A DNA stretch of 7,842 bases, taken from the NCBI GenBank assembly GCA_015233755.1, contig JADFXA010000016.1, positions 9,999-17,840 on the forward strand, in the 5' to 3' direction. Of the stretch, positions 6,449 to 7,842 are shown piece by piece. The notes under the pieces were generated by a model. That model searched no databases, was not told where the DNA came from, and worked only from the letters and a program-made list of their open reading frames with translations. This stretch comes from Desulfamplus sp. (lineage in GTDB: Bacteria > Desulfobacterota > Desulfobacteria > Desulfobacterales > Desulfobacteraceae). A program made the translations under genes and the position numbers. Numbering within the stretch: the first letter of the stretch is position 1; each line of letters starts with the position of its first letter.

Positions 6449-6748
6449 ATGGAAAAAGAGAACATTAAAGGAATTAATAAGGGAGATTTAATAAGCAAGG
6501 TTGCTGAAGTACTAAACACCAAAAATAAAAAAGATGCGCAAGCTGCTGTTGAATGTATCTTCTCTTCTATTTCCGAAGCGCTTGTAGAAAACAAAACAGT
6601 TACTCTCGTTGGCTTTGGAACTTTTAAAACTTCTGAGAGAAAGGCAAGAAAGGGTAGAAATCCACAGACAGGAAAAGAAATTGATATTCCAGCAAGAAAT
6701 GTCCCCAAGTTTATACCCGGTAAAGCATTGAAAGATGCTATAAAGTAA
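6449..6748 (+). CDS. HU/IHF-family nucleoid DNA-binding protein
   Basis: A small dimeric DNA-bending protein of 99 residues. After a seven- to nine-residue charged N-terminal extension, the usual HU core begins at NKGDLISKVAE (10-20). The core shows the hallmark GFGTF (55-59), a basic beta-arm with RNP (70-72), where Pro72 is the intercalating proline, GKEI (75-78), and the closing PGKALKDAI (90-98). HU is normally about 90 residues without such an extension. The start is well supported: AAAGGAG (6436-6442) sits six bases before the only in-frame ATG. It compacts DNA and helps replication, repair and transcription. The long promoter region suggests several start sites. A PilZ gene starts 26 bases downstream. 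I cannot tell HU from an IHF subunit with certainty, but the sequence is more HU-like. Confidence 0.93.
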   Translation: MEKENIKGINKGDLISKVAEVLNTKNKKDAQAAVECIFSSISEALVENKTVTLVGFGTFKTSERKARKGRNPQTGKEIDIPARNVPKFIPGKALKDAIK

Positions 6749-6774
6749 ATTGCTAATTAACTTTCACTATTAAT

Positions 6775-7539
6775 ATGAGCCACAATATAAGTATAGAAGA
6801 TGTATTTGCACCATCAACAGGGGTTGAGATTGTATTTAATCTTAACTCCTTGAACCCATTTACATCCTCTTCAATTATTTATGATGCTGATCATAAAAAA
6901 AAAAGCATAATTGTGGCTCAACCTAATCGCCGTATAACACCCTCCACCTCTTTTGAAGAGATGCACCTAACAACCTTGCTAAAAGTTGATTTAGAAAAAA
7001 AAAGATTTGGCATAAAATGCAAACCTTCAATCTTTCACAACGACTATTGTTTGTTTGATAATAGTAAGGTTGCTGCTATAACAGTTGAATATACCCCTCC
7101 TTTATTAGAAACGAATATCCGTTCGGCATACAGAATGCCAATTACTAAAGATTATACTGTCAAAGCAAAGCTAATTTTTAATAATAATAGTTATTACTCA
7201 ACAAAAGATTTTTTTATAAGAGACATCTCAATAAGTGGACTCGGTATAATTGTTCCTATTAGGCGCAATAAAATAATTAATCCACTATCAACATTAAAAC
7301 GCCACAGTCAGGCAGTGATAGGTATGTTGTTAATGACTCCAAACTCGAAACAGCCTTTTGCAACTATTCCTTTAAAAATTGAAGTTGCCAGATTGAATCA
7401 GAATCAGTCAGAAAATCATATTTTTATCGGAGTTAAATTTATAGGGTTAACACCAGATAAAGAGGGGCAATTAAATAAATTTATTCACATGGCACAATTA
7501 GATGGATTAAGACGTTTAAGCAGGATTGATGAGAATTGA
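6775..7539 (+). CDS. PilZ-domain protein with YcgR-like N-terminal domain, predicted cyclic-di-GMP receptor
   Basis: Of 254 residues, about 1-112 form a beta-rich N-terminal domain comparable to the YcgR N domain, and about 114-245 form the PilZ domain. Both cyclic-di-GMP binding motifs are intact: RSAYR (116-120, the RxxxR motif) and DISISG (150-155, the DxSxxG motif). In YcgR-type proteins the ligand triggers binding to the flagellar motor and slows swimming. Other PilZ proteins act on polysaccharide synthesis or type IV pili. The output here is unknown. No signal peptide or membrane helix is seen. The ATG at 6775 has no clear Shine-Dalgarno and lies only 26 bases after hup, so it may depend on read-through from hup. 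The terminator at 7602-7640 would end the transcript. Confidence 0.82.
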   Translation: MSHNISIEDVFAPSTGVEIVFNLNSLNPFTSSSIIYDADHKKKSIIVAQPNRRITPSTSFEEMHLTTLLKVDLEKKRFGIKCKPSIFHNDYCLFDNSKVAAITVEYTPPLLETNIRSAYRMPITKDYTVKAKLIFNNNSYYSTKDFFIRDISISGLGIIVPIRRNKIINPLSTLKRHSQAVIGMLLMTPNSKQPFATIPLKIEVARLNQNQSENHIFIGVKFIGLTPDKEGQLNKFIHMAQLDGLRRLSRIDEN

Positions 7540-7601
7540 TGTGATGCACTACGTTGGGTTGGTTATTTATAATAATATGGACTTCATTTGCATAGCCATA
7601 T

Positions 7602-7640
7602 TAAAGATTTGACAACTTTTTAAGAGTTGCCAAATCTTTA
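7602..7640. terminator. Bidirectional intrinsic terminator between pilZ and etfA
   Basis: TAAAGATTTGACAACT (7602-7617) pairs with AGTTGCCAAATCTTTA (7625-7640) over 16 positions with one A-C mismatch, around a 7-base loop. The plus strand continues with TTTT (7641-7644), and both arms end in T- or A-rich bases. Its position between two convergent genes fits termination of both. A smaller adjacent hairpin, TAATATGG (7573-7580) with CCATATTA (7596-7603), abuts it on the pilZ side. Confidence 0.8.
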
Positions 7641-7702
7641 TTTTCAGAGTTGATATATTTTTTACAACTATTTTTAGCAAAGATTTAAACTGTTACTAAA
7701 AA

Positions 7703-7842
7703 TTATTTCATCTCTTTAATTGCCTCTGTAAGAGCTGGCATAAACTCTAAAATATCAGCAACAATACCAACATCTGCAACCTGAAAAATAGGAGCTTTTG
7801 GATTTTTGTTTACAGCAACAATATAAGGGTTGCCTTTTACTC
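7703..7842 (-). CDS. etfA: Electron transfer flavoprotein alpha subunit, C-terminal part
   Basis: The last 45 codons and the stop are in the window; the rest lies to the right. The fragment reads VKGNPYIVAVNKNPKAPIFQ, then VADVGIVADILEFMPALTEA and IKEMK. The pattern (Y)IVAxNxxPxAPIFxxADxGIVxDxxxxxPxLxEx is the signature end of EtfA/FixB and covers part of the FAD-binding domain (PF00766). EtfA with EtfB carries electrons between acyl-CoA or other dehydrogenases and the quinone pool, or bifurcates them. Which role applies here cannot be told from the fragment. In most genomes etfB lies upstream, expected beyond the right edge. Confidence 0.9.
   Translation of the reverse strand, partial: VKGNPYIVAVNKNPKAPIFQVADVGIVADILEFMPALTEAIKEMK

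Noticed and set aside
6412..6708. Minus-strand ORF of 98 codons over hup.
   Set aside because: It is antisense to a textbook HU protein that has a good ribosome site.
1..7842. CRISPR arrays, tRNA or rRNA genes, phage or toxin-antitoxin genes.
   Set aside because: No regularly spaced repeats, tRNA-like folds, rRNA sequence or proteins of these kinds were found on either strand.

Overview
The window is AT-rich chromosomal DNA from a Gram-negative, motile or surface-sensing bacterium. Two genes belong to lipopolysaccharide (LPS) biogenesis: an MsbA-type lipid flippase and the Kdo transferase WaaA. Both imply an LPS-bearing outer membrane. CheX- and CheY-like proteins, a PilZ (cyclic-di-GMP receptor) protein and the end of an electron-transfer-flavoprotein alpha subunit fit a deltaproteobacterial or related free-living anaerobe or respirer. 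This lineage is an inference from gene content and base composition; the sequence alone does not fix it.

Layout. Minus strand, 1-2048: msbA followed 67 bases later by the start of a Trm112/YcaR-like gene cut by the window edge. A 163-base divergent region (2049-2211) carries a good sigma70-type promoter for the plus strand. Plus strand, 2230-5033: waaA and a THUMP-domain rRNA methyltransferase gene of the RlmL type, 20 bases apart. The convergent gap 5034-5173 holds a compact element of about 113 bases with 13-bp perfect inverted ends and a possible 5-base direct repeat at its flanks; it looks like a miniature transposable element. Minus strand, 5174-6101: a CheX-like gene followed by a cheY-like gene, probably one operon. 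A 347-base divergent control region (6102-6448) contains a minus-strand promoter, an 11-bp inverted repeat, a GC-rich island with a palindrome, and candidate hup promoters. Plus strand, 6449-7539: a gene for an HU-family nucleoid protein, then 26 bases later a PilZ gene. A strong stem-loop terminator at 7602-7640 separates these from the 3' end of etfA on the minus strand.

How the genes fit together. MsbA moves Kdo-bearing lipid A core across the inner membrane, and WaaA attaches Kdo to lipid A. The Trm112-like gene next to msbA recalls the E. coli msbA-lpxK-ycaR-kdsB neighbourhood, so LPS genes probably continue left of the window. The CheX/CheY pair and the PilZ protein on either side of one control region suggest phospho-signalling and cyclic-di-GMP control of motility or surface behaviour. 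No receptor, kinase or flagellar gene is present to prove that. I see no clearly new multi-gene system. The most unusual items are the MITE-like element, the hup-pilZ tandem, the Asp-for-Glu change in the CheX motif, and Asn/Ser/Lys-rich insertions in MsbA and WaaA.
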